A stretch of 64,000 nucleotides of DNA from Pseudomonas sp. GM41(2012) (GCF_000282315.2 NZ_AKJN02000006.1:124001-188000), one strand, 5' to 3'; positions 16,665 to 25,804 are shown, counted from the first letter of the stretch. Numbers and translations: made by a program. Notes: generated by a model from the letters alone, not told the origin.

Positions 16665-19079
16665 TCAGAAATCGATGGTGGCCGACAGCAGCAGGGTGCG
16701 TGGTGAACCTTGGGAGAACGCACCGTAGGAAGCGACGCCCGACCAATACTCGCGGTCGAGTACGTTTTGCACGGCGGCGCGCAATGTGGTTGGTCGTTCC
16801 GCGATGCGGGTGGCATAGCGCACACCGACATCGATGCGGGTCCAGGCATCGAGTGCCTGGGTGTTGGCCTGGTTCACGTACTGGCTGGCGGTGTAAATCG
16901 CCCCACTGGTCAACGTCAGGCCTTCGACTCCCGGGGTGTCCCACTCGACCCAAAGGTTGGCCTGAACGTCAGGGACGCCGACCGGTTTGTTGCCACGGTT
17001 GGCGGCAACGCCGGTTTTGGTCAGTTCACCATCGAGGAGGGTCACGCCACCGAGCAGGCGCGTGCCGTGGGCAATTTCACCAAACAGGTTCAGCTCCACG
17101 CCGCGGTTGCGCTGCTCGCCCTGTACCGAGAACACCCCGGACGACAGCTCGCCACTGGGTTTCTTGATCTGAAACAGTGCCAGTGTGGACGTGAAGCTGC
17201 CGTAGTCGATCTTGACCCCGACTTCCTGTTGTCGGGACACGTAGGGTGAAAAAATCTCGCCTGCGTTCGAGGCGGCGGACGGCGCAATGTCACCCTTGCT
17301 CAAGCCTTCGATGTAGTTGTAATAGAACGCTACGTGGTCCCAGGGTTTGGCGACGACGCCGAACATCGGTGTGGTATCGCTTTTGTCGTAGGAGGTGGTG
17401 ACTGCCCCGGCCGCGTTGTAGTTGTCGGACTTGATGTTCTGCTTGCGCACGCCGACGGTGACTTGCAAGCGTTCGTCCAGCACCGACAGGGTGTCGGCGA
17501 GGGCGACGCCTGACAGTTCGCTCTCGGAAATTTTCGGCGTATCCGGTGTGGCGATGGAAGGTTTTTGACGGTCCACAGGGTGGTAGATGTTTGACAGCAG
17601 GGCCGGGCCGGAAATGATCCCCCGGGATAATTCATCGCGATAGCGGGTGACTTGCAGGGCTGTGCTGTGACTGACTGGCCCGGTGTCGAAGCGCAGGCGG
17701 GCACCGGCGTCGACCGTGTAACGCTGGACTTCGAATTTGTAGTAGCCGGGGATTGAAGAGGTGTCGCCGGCAGCGTTGATGATGGTCGGGGTTTGATCGG
17801 ACATGCGCGCGACATCCGATTTGCCGCCGCCAGCGTGGGCGAAAACGGTCAGGGCATCATTGAGGTCGTACTCACCACCGAGCAACGCCGACTTGTCACG
17901 GGTTTCGGCCCACCCCCATTCCTGGCTGACACTGGTACGGCCGTTGGCGGCAGAGGGAATCGGTACACCGGGGGCGATCAGAAAGGGACGCGACGCGGCG
18001 TTGAATTGTTCTTTCTGGCTGATCAGATCCAGCGTGGTCCGCAGACGATCGCCCTGATAGTCCAGGGAGATGGCGCCGACGTCGACCTCCCGGGATTGCT
18101 TGTCGATTGCCGTGTCGCCTTGCTGGACACTGCCGTTGATCCGTACACCGAAGCGGCGTTCCTCGCCAAAGCGCCGACTGATGTCGAGGTGGCCACCCAG
18201 TTGCGTATTCAGGGCGTAACGGGCGGTGAACCGGCTCAGGTCCTCGTCCAGTGAACGCTTGGGAACCACGTTGATCACGCCGCCGACAGCGCTGTTGGGT
18301 GACATGCCATAGAGCAGGGCGCCAGGACCTTTGACCACTTCGATGCGTTCGGCGTACTCGGTGAACACCCGGTAGTTGGACGCCACACCGTAAACGCCGT
18401 CGAACGCCAGCTCACCGAGATTGCCTTCGCCGACGGGAAAGCCACGGATGAAGAACGAGTCGACAATCCCTCCCGCCTGGCCCGTGGAGCGCACCGAAGA
18501 GTCACGCTCCAGCACATCGCCCACGGTGACCGCCTGTTGATCCTTGATCAGCGCCGAGGTGTAGGTGCTGATGCTGAATGGCGCGTCCATCACATCCCTG
18601 TTGCCCAGTATTCCGAGTCGCGCGCCGCTGGCGACCTGACCGCCCGGGTACACGGTCGGCAAGCTGTCGGTACGTCGGTCGGTGCCATCGACTGCGGTTT
18701 CCGGCAGGGTCACCTGGCGAAGCACTAGCGTGTAGCTGCCGTCGTTGCGCGCAACCATTTCCAGGCCACTGCCGGCCAGTAAGCGCGTGACCGCTTCCTG
18801 CGTGGAGTAAGTGCCCCAAAGCCCCGGACTGGTCAGGCCTTCGGTGATCGAGGGCTGAAACGACAATGCGATGTCGGCGTCCACGGCAAAGCTCGACAGG
18901 GTTGCGCCGAGCGGGCCGGAGGCGATGTTATAAGCACGGACCACCGTAGCGTCCAGTTGCGCCGGTTCGGCGGCCAAAGCAAGCGGGCAGGCGGCACTGG
19001 CCAGGGCAAGGCTGAGCAACACTCTGCGGATAACGGGCTTGAGCTGACGATCCGGACGCAGGGGCCGTGCAACGAGCAT
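16665..19079 (-). CDS. TonB-dependent siderophore receptor with STN signalling domain (receptor 1)
   Basis: 804 residues. A signal peptide (cleavage near ALAAEP) is followed by the STN domain (about 45-120: YNIASGPLGATLSSFAV, LLAGSGLEMV). The plug follows (VRSTGQAGGIVDSFFIRGFP, then VEVVKGPGALLYG) and a 22-strand barrel ending TLLLSATIDF, with the C-terminal Phe expected for outer-membrane sorting. The STN domain signals through FecR (19179-20156) to FecI (20157-20672). A promoter-like block shared with receptor 2 lies at 19119-19154. In an 83-residue plug stretch 73 residues are identical to receptor 2 (25882-28314). The ferric ligand is unknown. Confidence 0.94.
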   Translation of the reverse strand: MLVARPLRPDRQLKPVIRRVLLSLALASAACPLALAAEPAQLDATVVRAYNIASGPLGATLSSFAVDADIALSFQPSITEGLTSPGLWGTYSTQEAVTRLLAGSGLEMVARNDGSYTLVLRQVTLPETAVDGTDRRTDSLPTVYPGGQVASGARLGILGNRDVMDAPFSISTYTSALIKDQQAVTVGDVLERDSSVRSTGQAGGIVDSFFIRGFPVGEGNLGELAFDGVYGVASNYRVFTEYAERIEVVKGPGALLYGMSPNSAVGGVINVVPKRSLDEDLSRFTARYALNTQLGGHLDISRRFGEERRFGVRINGSVQQGDTAIDKQSREVDVGAISLDYQGDRLRTTLDLISQKEQFNAASRPFLIAPGVPIPSAANGRTSVSQEWGWAETRDKSALLGGEYDLNDALTVFAHAGGGKSDVARMSDQTPTIINAAGDTSSIPGYYKFEVQRYTVDAGARLRFDTGPVSHSTALQVTRYRDELSRGIISGPALLSNIYHPVDRQKPSIATPDTPKISESELSGVALADTLSVLDERLQVTVGVRKQNIKSDNYNAAGAVTTSYDKSDTTPMFGVVAKPWDHVAFYYNYIEGLSKGDIAPSAASNAGEIFSPYVSRQQEVGVKIDYGSFTSTLALFQIKKPSGELSSGVFSVQGEQRNRGVELNLFGEIAHGTRLLGGVTLLDGELTKTGVAANRGNKPVGVPDVQANLWVEWDTPGVEGLTLTSGAIYTASQYVNQANTQALDAWTRIDVGVRYATRIAERPTTLRAAVQNVLDREYWSGVASYGAFSQGSPRTLLLSATIDF

Positions 19080-19118
19080 GAATGGATGACCCTATGGACG
19101 AGGTGAAAAGGTTGTTCC

Positions 19119-19154
19119 TTTCTTTGCCAGTTGAGATCAAAAAAAGTATCACCT
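19119..19154 (-). promoter_or_regulatory. Promoter-like block of receptor 1, shared with receptor 2
   Basis: Reading the minus strand: AGGTGATAC (19154-19146), a T-rich run, ATCTC (19137-19133), then ACTGGCAAA (19131-19123), 43 bases before the receptor ATG. The same words with the same spacing occur 45 bases before receptor 2 (25805-25840), while the surrounding sequences differ. The natural reading is a promoter for the FecI-type sigma factor encoded next door. Confidence 0.75.
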
Positions 19155-19178
19155 GCGCAGCGATTTTTTTGCGTGAGG

Positions 19179-20156
19179 TCAAGCCGCAGAGAGCGTCACC
19201 CAGTAACCGCTCAAGTGGCCGGTGACGAGCACCGGGTAGGTTTGGGTCAGCATGTTCAACGTGCGTTGGGTATCACTGATGGGGAAGGCGCCGGAAATAC
19301 GCAGATCGGCAATCGCCGGATCGCAACGTACGAAGCCTCTGCGATAGCGCGTCAGTTCGGCGACGAAATCCGCCAGACGCATTTTGTCGGCCATCAGCAT
19401 GCCTCGGGTCCAGGCACCGGCGTAGCGATCGCTCGGGCTCAGTTGGCCAAAGGTCTGTGATGAAAAATCGGTGCGTTGCCCGGCATTGACGATGATCGGC
19501 GTTGCCTCACGGCTATCTGCCAATTCAACCCTCACGGCGCCGTCCAGTACCGCGAGATGGGTACGCGGCTGTTGTTCGCGAACCGTAAACCGTGTGCCCA
19601 ACGCCTGCATCCGGCCCTGGCGTGTGCCGACCAGAAAGGGGCGGGGCAGCGGTGAAATATCTGGCGCGGTCTGCACCAGGATTTCACCTTCGCGCAAGTT
19701 GATGAGCCGCTGATTGGCGTCGAACAGCACGTCGATGGCTGTGTCGGTATTGAGGGTGATGTGCGAACCGTCAGCCAGGGTCAGCTCGCGCCGCTGGCCA
19801 ACGGCCGTCCGGTAGTCGGCCGACCATTGCTGCGATTCCACCAGCTTCCAGCTGCCCCACCCGGCGGGGAGCACTGCCAGCAGCATGGCCAGTTTCCCCA
19901 GTGCCATGCGGCGTTCGGGATTGCTCGGGCGGTCCAGTGCCGACATCGCCAGCGACGGTGGCAATCCGCCGAGCTTGCGTTGCAGCAGTTGCGCGCGGGA
20001 CCAGGCCCGATCACGCTCGGGGCTACTGACTTTCCAGCATTCCCATTGCGCGCGTTCGGTGTCGCTGAGGTCGTTTTCACTCAGGCGCATCAACCACTCG
20101 GCGGCCTCTTCGAGGACTTTGGGGTCGAGCGGTGGCTCATGGCGACGTGTGAGCAT
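19179..20156 (-). CDS. FecR-family anti-sigma/sigma-regulator protein
   Basis: 325 residues. The N-terminal cytoplasmic domain (LEEAAEWLMRLSENDLS, then ERDRAWSRAQ) is followed by one transmembrane helix at about 86-104 and a periplasmic FecR domain (RRELTLADGSHITLNTDTAIDV, LREGEILVQTA, LGTRFTVRE). It senses the STN domain of the loaded receptor and controls the FecI protein. Its ATG follows the FecI stop directly (TGA then ATG), so the two are coupled. It is about 100 bases upstream of receptor 1. Confidence 0.93.
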   Translation of the reverse strand: MLTRRHEPPLDPKVLEEAAEWLMRLSENDLSDTERAQWECWKVSSPERDRAWSRAQLLQRKLGGLPPSLAMSALDRPSNPERRMALGKLAMLLAVLPAGWGSWKLVESQQWSADYRTAVGQRRELTLADGSHITLNTDTAIDVLFDANQRLINLREGEILVQTAPDISPLPRPFLVGTRQGRMQALGTRFTVREQQPRTHLAVLDGAVRVELADSREATPIIVNAGQRTDFSSQTFGQLSPSDRYAGAWTRGMLMADKMRLADFVAELTRYRRGFVRCDPAIADLRISGAFPISDTQRTLNMLTQTYPVLVTGHLSGYWVTLSAA

Positions 20157-20672
20157 TCATTCCACCAGCATCAGGCACTGCACGAAAGCCTGTTTCATGT
20201 AGCGCTTGACGGTGATCAGAGAGACGTTCAGTTGCCCGGCGATATCGTCGTACTTCAGCCCGCCGATCTGCGACAGCAAAAACGCACGCTTGACCAGCGG
20301 GGGGAGGGTGTCGAGCATCGCGTCGATCTCGTGCAGCGTTTCCAGCACCATGAAGTGCAATTCGGCCGAAGGCACTTCCTGGGCGGGCAGATGCGCGAGT
20401 GCGTCCAGGTAGGCGCGTTCCAGGGCCTTGCGCTGATACCAATTGATCAGAATGCCCTTGGCTACGCAGGTCAGGTAGGCCCGGGGCTGGTCGATGGTCG
20501 TGACCTGGGAGGCGAGGATGCGGGTGAAGGTGTCCTGCGCCAGATCTGCCGCATCCATGGCGTTACCCAGTTTTTTCTTGAGCGTGGCGTACAGCCAGCC
20601 GTGATGGCCGCTGTACAGTGCCTCGATCACGCGCAGATGATTGTCGTTATTCGCGGAAAGGGTTTCGCTCAT
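20157..20672 (-). CDS. ECF sigma factor, FecI-like
   Basis: 171 residues from ATG at 20672. The region-2 core is DAADLAQDTFTRILASQ with the QPRAYLTCVAKGILINWYQR core-binding and -10 recognition stretch; region 4 is LPPLVKRAFLLSQIGGLKYDDIAGQLNVSLITVKRYM. This is the pattern of iron-starvation sigma factors. An upstream TTG (20708) would add 12 residues but lies inside a Fur-box-like sequence, so the ATG is preferred. Likely targets are the two receptor genes with the shared promoter block. Iron control through Fur is suggested by the box at 20692-20711. Confidence 0.93.
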   Translation of the reverse strand: MSETLSANNDNHLRVIEALYSGHHGWLYATLKKKLGNAMDAADLAQDTFTRILASQVTTIDQPRAYLTCVAKGILINWYQRKALERAYLDALAHLPAQEVPSAELHFMVLETLHEIDAMLDTLPPLVKRAFLLSQIGGLKYDDIAGQLNVSLITVKRYMKQAFVQCLMLVE

Positions 20673-20691
20673 GGCTGCAGGTTTTTTGCAA

Positions 20692-20711
20692 TTGAGAAGT
20701 ATTCCCAATGC
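20692..20711. promoter_or_regulatory. Candidate Fur box before fecI-like gene
   Basis: GAGAAGTATTCCCAAT (20694-20709) matches the Pseudomonas Fur pattern GAGAATnATTCTCATT at all but two or three positions. It starts 20 bases upstream of the sigma-factor ATG. This fits iron repression of the fecI/fecR pair. Confidence 0.6.
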
Positions 20712-20763
20712 TAATTGACAACAAGCCTGTGACGCAAGCGTGATTCAGCATCCTGCTCTTGAG

Positions 20764-22008
20764 TCAGTCGCCGGGTGGCGCCTGGCCAGGCTGCATGACC
20801 ACCGGCCAGTAACGCAGGGCGACGATGGGAATCAGCGCAACCGTATAGGCCAGGCAAACAAACAGGTAGGTGTACTGCAAACCATAGACCTGGCTAAGCA
20901 GGCCACCCGCCGAGATGCCCGCGATCGACGCGAATTGCGCGGTGCCTTGTGCAATCCCCAACACATGGCCCTGTTGCGAGTTGTCGGCGGTTTTCGAGAT
21001 CAAGGCCATCAGCACGGGCGTGGTGGCACCCAGCAGCACTCCCCAGATGAAATAGGCGATGACAAACACGAACGCGTTGCGTGTGACACCTGCCACGGCG
21101 GTCAGGGCGATGAATCCGATGACGACGTAAGTGACGCGTTGCAGGGTTTCCTGCTGGGTGAGGTGCTCGAAGTACCTTGACCACGCCGTTGCCGAAACAA
21201 TGAAACCCAATGCCAGCAAGCCGTAACACAGGCCGACGACCGAGTTGCTGACGTCGAACACCGAGCGGACATACAGCGAGAACGAGGTCTGCGGAAGCGT
21301 CCGCGCCAACAGCAAAATGCCCATGACGCTCAGCAGCGACAACAGCGCAGAACTTTGCCAGACGCTGTCGGTGCGGCCAGCCGCAGCAGGGGTGTTGGCG
21401 GCTGTTGTTTTCTTCACCGGTGGCACATCTGGCAACGTCATCGCCGCCACTACGGTACACATTGCACACAGTGCCGAGGCGATGATGTTGATCCAGAAGA
21501 ACGTCGCATAGTCGAGGATCAGACCGCCGACCACCGCGCCGAGCAATGAACCGACGTTAGTCGATATCTGCAGGATCGCGAACAGCCGCGCCCGCCGGGA
21601 AGGTGCTTCGATACTGACACCATAAGCTTGTGCCGGGGCGATGTACCCGGCGAAGGCGCCTTGCAGAAAACGCAGGATCAGGATGACCCAGATGTCGCCG
21701 GACAGCGCCAGCCCAAGCTGGGTCAACGACAAACCGGCGAGGGCGCGGATCATCATCAACTTGTGGCCGTACCGGTCGCCGATACGCCCCCAAAAGGCAC
21801 TGGTCAGAATAATACCCAGCATCGGCCCGACGTAGACGGCGATACTGGCGAAACTGAATACCGATTCAGAAGAGGTCAGCCCACGCAGGTGGACGGGCCA
21901 GAATGGGCCGCTCATTTCCATCGCACCCATGGAGATGAGCTGGATCGTGAATAGAAGATAAATCAGAATTCTTACGCTCGAACCCTGGACGGGACCTGCA
22001 TGGGGCAT
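20764..22008 (-). CDS. MFS transporter next to the iron-uptake locus, putative siderophore transporter
   Basis: 414 residues, about 12 transmembrane helices. MFS motif A appears in the 2-3 loop as GRIGDRYGHKLMMIRA and motif C-like glycines in SLLGAVVGGLILDY. The start has GAGG eight bases upstream. It lies 92 bases upstream of the FecI-like gene, same strand. MFS proteins beside siderophore receptors are often exporters of the siderophore or importers of ferric xenosiderophores; no siderophore synthesis gene is present in the window, so import or recycling of a foreign siderophore seems more likely than secretion. That is inference from context. Confidence 0.82.
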   Translation of the reverse strand: MPHAGPVQGSSVRILIYLLFTIQLISMGAMEMSGPFWPVHLRGLTSSESVFSFASIAVYVGPMLGIILTSAFWGRIGDRYGHKLMMIRALAGLSLTQLGLALSGDIWVILILRFLQGAFAGYIAPAQAYGVSIEAPSRRARLFAILQISTNVGSLLGAVVGGLILDYATFFWINIIASALCAMCTVVAAMTLPDVPPVKKTTAANTPAAAGRTDSVWQSSALLSLLSVMGILLLARTLPQTSFSLYVRSVFDVSNSVVGLCYGLLALGFIVSATAWSRYFEHLTQQETLQRVTYVVIGFIALTAVAGVTRNAFVFVIAYFIWGVLLGATTPVLMALISKTADNSQQGHVLGIAQGTAQFASIAGISAGGLLSQVYGLQYTYLFVCLAYTVALIPIVALRYWPVVMQPGQAPPGD

Positions 22009-22199
22009 GAGTCAGCCTCGGTAGTTAAACGGCAACAAACGGGTTCGTTAAGGTGGCCTCCTGAAACCTGTTCTGCTCTAAAACGCATTATTTAAAGTTT
22101 TTTTTCGCTATTACCTTTGCCGCTCACAAATTTTTCATTTCGTTTTGATTATAAGCCTCCGCAGGTACAGAAGAGCCTTGCAAACAAGCAGAGTGATTT

Positions 22200-22597
22200 A
22201 TGGAAGTGACCGTTGTTAGTAACGACTATGTCGGCTTGGTAGAAGCGTGTCGTCGGATGTGTGGCAAGGATGTTAACGCTAGTCGTGTTGCCGGTGGAAA
22301 CGCCGCCATTGTGCTTTCTGAATTCATTGACGTCGACCGCCGCAATTTCGAGTTCCAGTTGCTGGATGTGGTCGACAAAGAAGCACTGCTGGGTTTGTTT
22401 GCTGAAAATGAGTTCGAACACGTTGTCCACCCGGCAGCCCAAGCCGGTGTGCGCTATTCGATCGATCATCCTGACACCTGCCGATGTCGTTCTATGCCGC
22501 GACCAAGCGCGCCAATGAATTGATGGCCCACGCTTACTCCCCTCTCTATGGCATTCCCGTTACCGGTTTGCGGTTCTTTACCGTGTATGGGCCTTAG
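22200..22597 (+). pseudogene. Remnant of nucleotide-sugar epimerase (UDP-glucuronate epimerase-like)
   Basis: Two frames encode parts of one NAD-dependent epimerase. Frame one (22200 to about 22478) has LDVVDKEALLGLFAENEFEH and VVHPAAQAGVRYSIDHP. A second frame from 22484 has [19 protein letters not shown] and [12 protein letters not shown], then a TAG at 22595. The roughly 30-45 residues between them in intact proteins, including the catalytic SSSVYG region, are missing. The N-terminus lacks the usual Rossmann glycine motif and instead reads MEVTVVSNDYVGLVEA, somewhat like the start of UDP-glucose dehydrogenase. It lies directly before the GT2 gene, so it is likely a decayed member of the same sugar-modification cluster. 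Confidence 0.85.
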
Positions 22598-22686
22598 GGC
22601 CGGCGGCGTGCAGTGTTTTGTCGATTGGTACCGCAACTATTACGGCGTCTAGCCGCTCACACCTCAGTTTTTTTTACGGAAATGTC

Positions 22687-23430
22687 ATGCAAGAAACGCC
22701 TTATGTGTCGGTCCTGATTCCGGCAAAAAACGAAGCCGGTAACCTCATTCCACTTCTGGAGGAAGTGCGTGTAGCGCTGGCCGACGAGACCTTTGAAGTC
22801 ATAGTGGTTGACGATGGCAGCACCGATGCCACAGCCACCGAATTACGGACATTACAAGGTAATGGCTACAGTCAGTTGCGGGTGCTCAGTCATGCTCGTT
22901 CCCTCGGGCAGAGCACCTCGATTTACCACGCTGCTGAAGTGGCACGTGGGCATTGGTTGGCAACCCTTGATGGCGATGGTCAGAACGATCCAGCCGATCT
23001 AACGAAAATGCTCGATTTGGTCCGTGGTTCGGAGGGTAAACCCGGCGGGGTCAAACTGGTGGCGGGTCACCGCGTGAACCGCCGGGACACGGCGAGCAAA
23101 CGCTGGGCTTCGCGATTTGCCAACAAGCTGCGCAGTCGCCTGCTGAAAGACCAAACGCCCGATACCGGTTGCGGCATCAAATTGATTGAACGGGAGGCGT
23201 TTCTGCGCTTGCCGTATTTCGATCACATGCACCGTTTTATTCCTGCGCTGATCCGTCGTCACAACGGCCGAATGTTGATTCAACCAGTGAACCACCGTGA
23301 GCGCGGTGCAGGGGTTTCCAACTACGGAAACCTCGACCGGGCCCTTGTGGGCATAGTTGATTTGTTCGGGGTGTGGTGGCTGATAAAACGCACCCGCCTG
23401 GAAGTCAACGCCCAAGAAACTGAGGTCTGA
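22687..23430 (+). CDS. Family 2 glycosyltransferase (ArnC/dolichol-phosphate-mannose-synthase type)
   Basis: 247 residues from ATG 22687, where the GT2 fold begins (YVSVLIPAKNEAGNL). Nucleotide-sugar motif VVDDGSTDAT (40-49) and the metal-binding DGDGQNDP (95-102) are intact. ArnC and its relatives attach a sugar to undecaprenyl phosphate. Most ArnC proteins have a C-terminal pair of transmembrane helices and about 320 residues; this one lacks them. The stop is one base from the start of the LAB_N membrane protein, which may provide the membrane anchor. With the GT39 protein downstream it forms a two-step lipid-linked sugar transfer route. Confidence 0.9.
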   Translation: MQETPYVSVLIPAKNEAGNLIPLLEEVRVALADETFEVIVVDDGSTDATATELRTLQGNGYSQLRVLSHARSLGQSTSIYHAAEVARGHWLATLDGDGQNDPADLTKMLDLVRGSEGKPGGVKLVAGHRVNRRDTASKRWASRFANKLRSRLLKDQTPDTGCGIKLIEREAFLRLPYFDHMHRFIPALIRRHNGRMLIQPVNHRERGAGVSNYGNLDRALVGIVDLFGVWWLIKRTRLEVNAQETEV

Positions 23431-23431
23431 C

Positions 23432-23725
23432 ATGGGCAGAGAAACTTTGTGGTTGGCCGTTGGTTTCGTTGGCCAGTTGGCTTTTACCGGGCGTTTTGTC
23501 TTGCAGTGGCTATACAGCGAATACAAAAAACGCAGCATGATCCCTGTTGGATTCTGGTACCTGAGTATCGTCGGCAGTGCGCTGTTGTTGGCGTACGCAA
23601 TCTACCGCGAAGACCCGGTTTTCATAGTCGGCCAGTCCTTCGGTTTTATTGTGTACCTGCGCAATTTGCAATTGATTGCAAAACATCGTGAGCAGGAAAG
23701 CCACGAGCTGGAAAAAAAGGACTGA
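23432..23725 (+). CDS. LAB_N domain membrane protein (lipid-A-disaccharide synthase N-terminal-like)
   Basis: 97 residues with three transmembrane helices. FVGQLAFTGRFVLQWLYSE and FWYLSIVGSALLLAYAIYRED are hallmarks of the LAB_N domain, a stand-alone membrane module commonly found beside GT2 and GT39 genes in lipid-modification clusters. It follows the GT2 gene by one base and is clearly co-translated. Role: probably membrane partner of the GT2 enzyme; biochemical role unproven. Confidence 0.9.
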   Translation: MGRETLWLAVGFVGQLAFTGRFVLQWLYSEYKKRSMIPVGFWYLSIVGSALLLAYAIYREDPVFIVGQSFGFIVYLRNLQLIAKHREQESHELEKKD

Positions 23726-23729
23726 ATCG

Positions 23730-23954
23730 GTGCGGATACGACTATCTACTTCGCGGTTAGAGCAATTGGCTTACGCAGACAAACCTCCACTTTTCATGTG
23801 GGCGGTGGCGCTATTCGTGCAACTTGCCCATCTGCCAAAAGTAGCCCTGTACTTGCCCGCGCTATTGGCGAGTGCCGTTGTTATTAGTTCACGAAAACAC
23901 GATGAGCCCGTTGAGCAGACTCACGCATTCTCGTGCATCTTGGGGAAGGAGTGA
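23730..23954 (+). pseudogene. Fragment of a second GT39-type glycosyltransferase
   Basis: An open frame of 74 codons from GTG 23730. It contains ADKPPLFMWAVALFVQL, which is the DKPPL-type loop and helix of GT39/PMT glycosyltransferases, also present as YLSKPPLFYWLALV in the intact gene that follows. The rest of such a protein is missing. It ends 7 bases before the next start. It could be a small membrane protein in its own right, but a truncated duplicate is more likely. Confidence 0.55.
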
Positions 23955-23961
23955 GGCGCGT

Positions 23962-25428
23962 ATGAGAACTGAAGGCGAGGCGTTCCGGCCGATGCAAGCG
24001 GCGCGGCGCGCGCTGGATTGGCCAACTCTGGGCGTGGCAGTGTTGCTCCTGCTGCTGTTTTACTGGGGACTGGGGAGTTTGCCGTTCCTGAGCGTCAATG
24101 AAGCCCGGCGCGCCGTGACGACACGGGAAATGCACGAGGCTGGCCAATGGCTGTTGCCGTACATGAACGGCGAGTTGTACCTGTCCAAACCACCGTTGTT
24201 CTATTGGCTGGCCCTGGTCAGCACGTCACTGCTGGGCAGCCTCTCCGAATGGAGCGTGCGCCTGCCTTCGGCGCTGTTTGCGACGCTGTGTTGTCTGACC
24301 TTGTATCGCCAGGCTTGTGCATTCGCCGGGCGACAAGTGGCGTTGCTGGCTGTGGTGTTCCTGGCGGCGAATGCCGGGTTCAGCCTGTTTGCCCGCCGGG
24401 CGGAAATAGAAATGCCTTTGACCGGCCTGTGTCTGCTGGCGCTGTTTTGCGCATGGCGCTTTCTGTTCGCGCAAGGCGGTCGCGGCTGGGTCTGGCTCAG
24501 TTACGGGCTGCTCGGCTGTGCCTTGCTGACCAAGGGGCCGGTCTGCCTGTTGTGGGTGACCGCACCGATACTGGTCTATGCGTTGATCAGCCGCGATCGT
24601 CTGGCCCGAGCTTTTCTGTGTGACAGCTGGGGCTGGATGCTTGCGGTGCTGGTCGGGATATCCTGGTATCTGGCGGTGTCCCTGCAGGAGGGCTGGAGCG
24701 TCTGGTCGGCCATCCTCAACGAAGACATCGTCAAGAAAATCAATGGCCAGGGGGCAGAAGCCTGGTACGCCTATCTGTTGTATCTGAGTGGGGATTTCTT
24801 TCCCTTCTGGCTGATACTACTGGTGCGGCCGCGGCAACTCTGGCACGCCATCCGCCTGAGCCCGCAGCTGACCCTGTTGCTGTGCTGCATTCTGGTGCCG
24901 CTGCTGCTGTTCTCGCTGTTCACCGAGAAGCACGCCAAATACCTGTTGCCTATCTACCCGGCCATCGCCCTGCTGTTGGCCTGGCGCTGGAGCCAACTGC
25001 TGACCCAGGCCCGGCACCCTTGGCAGCGCTGGAGTCTGCGCATTGTTCCGGCCGTGGTACTGGCGGGCTACACGCTGTTCTACTTGGGTCTTGAAGGGCG
25101 GGTGTTTGCCCATCGGATCGAAGGATTTGCGCAGATAAAAGCCGCCACCGATGCGTACCCAAACTTCCCGGCCTATAGCTTGGGAACTGCGGACATTCGC
25201 CTGGTCTATTACATGGGGCGGCCCGTCAGTTCGATCACCGAGTCGCAAGCCAGCAGCGTAGCCCATACGCCGGGCCTGCTGTTTGTCCAGGAACCGCTTC
25301 CTGCGGCATTGCAAGCCCTGGCGCCTTGCACCCTGACGCGGATCGAGTCGTACCTGAAACCCAAACGTTCGGCCGTGTTGCTCGGGCTAGGCTCTTTTTG
25401 CGCTAATCAGGGCCAGATCAAGCCTTGA
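23962..25428 (+). CDS. GT39 glycosyltransferase, ArnT-like
   Basis: 488 residues from ATG 23962, which has AAGGAG ten bases upstream; an earlier in-frame start at 23872 lacks support. About 11-12 transmembrane helices. Family features are the periplasmic loop with NEARRAVTTREM (46-57) and YLSKPPLFYW (73-82), and FTEKHAKYLLPIYPAIALL. Enzymes of this class move a sugar from undecaprenyl phosphate onto lipid A or another periplasmic acceptor. ArnT proteins are about 550 residues; this one has a shorter C-terminal domain. None of ArnA, ArnB or ArnD is nearby, so the sugar is not necessarily aminoarabinose. Confidence 0.85.
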   Translation: MRTEGEAFRPMQAARRALDWPTLGVAVLLLLLFYWGLGSLPFLSVNEARRAVTTREMHEAGQWLLPYMNGELYLSKPPLFYWLALVSTSLLGSLSEWSVRLPSALFATLCCLTLYRQACAFAGRQVALLAVVFLAANAGFSLFARRAEIEMPLTGLCLLALFCAWRFLFAQGGRGWVWLSYGLLGCALLTKGPVCLLWVTAPILVYALISRDRLARAFLCDSWGWMLAVLVGISWYLAVSLQEGWSVWSAILNEDIVKKINGQGAEAWYAYLLYLSGDFFPFWLILLVRPRQLWHAIRLSPQLTLLLCCILVPLLLFSLFTEKHAKYLLPIYPAIALLLAWRWSQLLTQARHPWQRWSLRIVPAVVLAGYTLFYLGLEGRVFAHRIEGFAQIKAATDAYPNFPAYSLGTADIRLVYYMGRPVSSITESQASSVAHTPGLLFVQEPLPAALQALAPCTLTRIESYLKPKRSAVLLGLGSFCANQGQIKP

Positions 25429-25804
25429 ATCTGCGTCATTGAAGCTCTGCATGACTGGATGTTGGCCCAGCGTGATCTTGTGCCCAACAGATCGGCAACA
25501 TGAGCTTGATCCAGTCTGCGCGCCTCAACAGTGAGAACATCACCAAGCAATAGCTTCCGCCACTAGTCGCCCCGCACCGGTCTATCGATGCGGGGGCTGA
25601 AGCTGCAGATTTCGTTGCATCGTTTCCGCGCAGCCGCCATGGCTTTAGCAGTACGGTTCGGCTCTCCCGACGGATTCGGTAAACGACCGAGCCTGCATTC
25701 AGCATTCTCGTGATGACCCATCCAATAGCTACAGTGCGGCCGAACGCCCACTGGATTTACATTCCTTGCGCTGAGTAATCCGCCCTCTGAAAAAAATTCC
25801 CTCA
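25429..25804. other. Intergenic stretch, no gene seen
   Basis: Between the GT39 stop and the promoter block of receptor 2. Minus-strand open frames of about 90 codons exist, but they lack ribosome binding sites and known domains. No clear terminator hairpin with a T-run was found. Confidence 0.5.
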
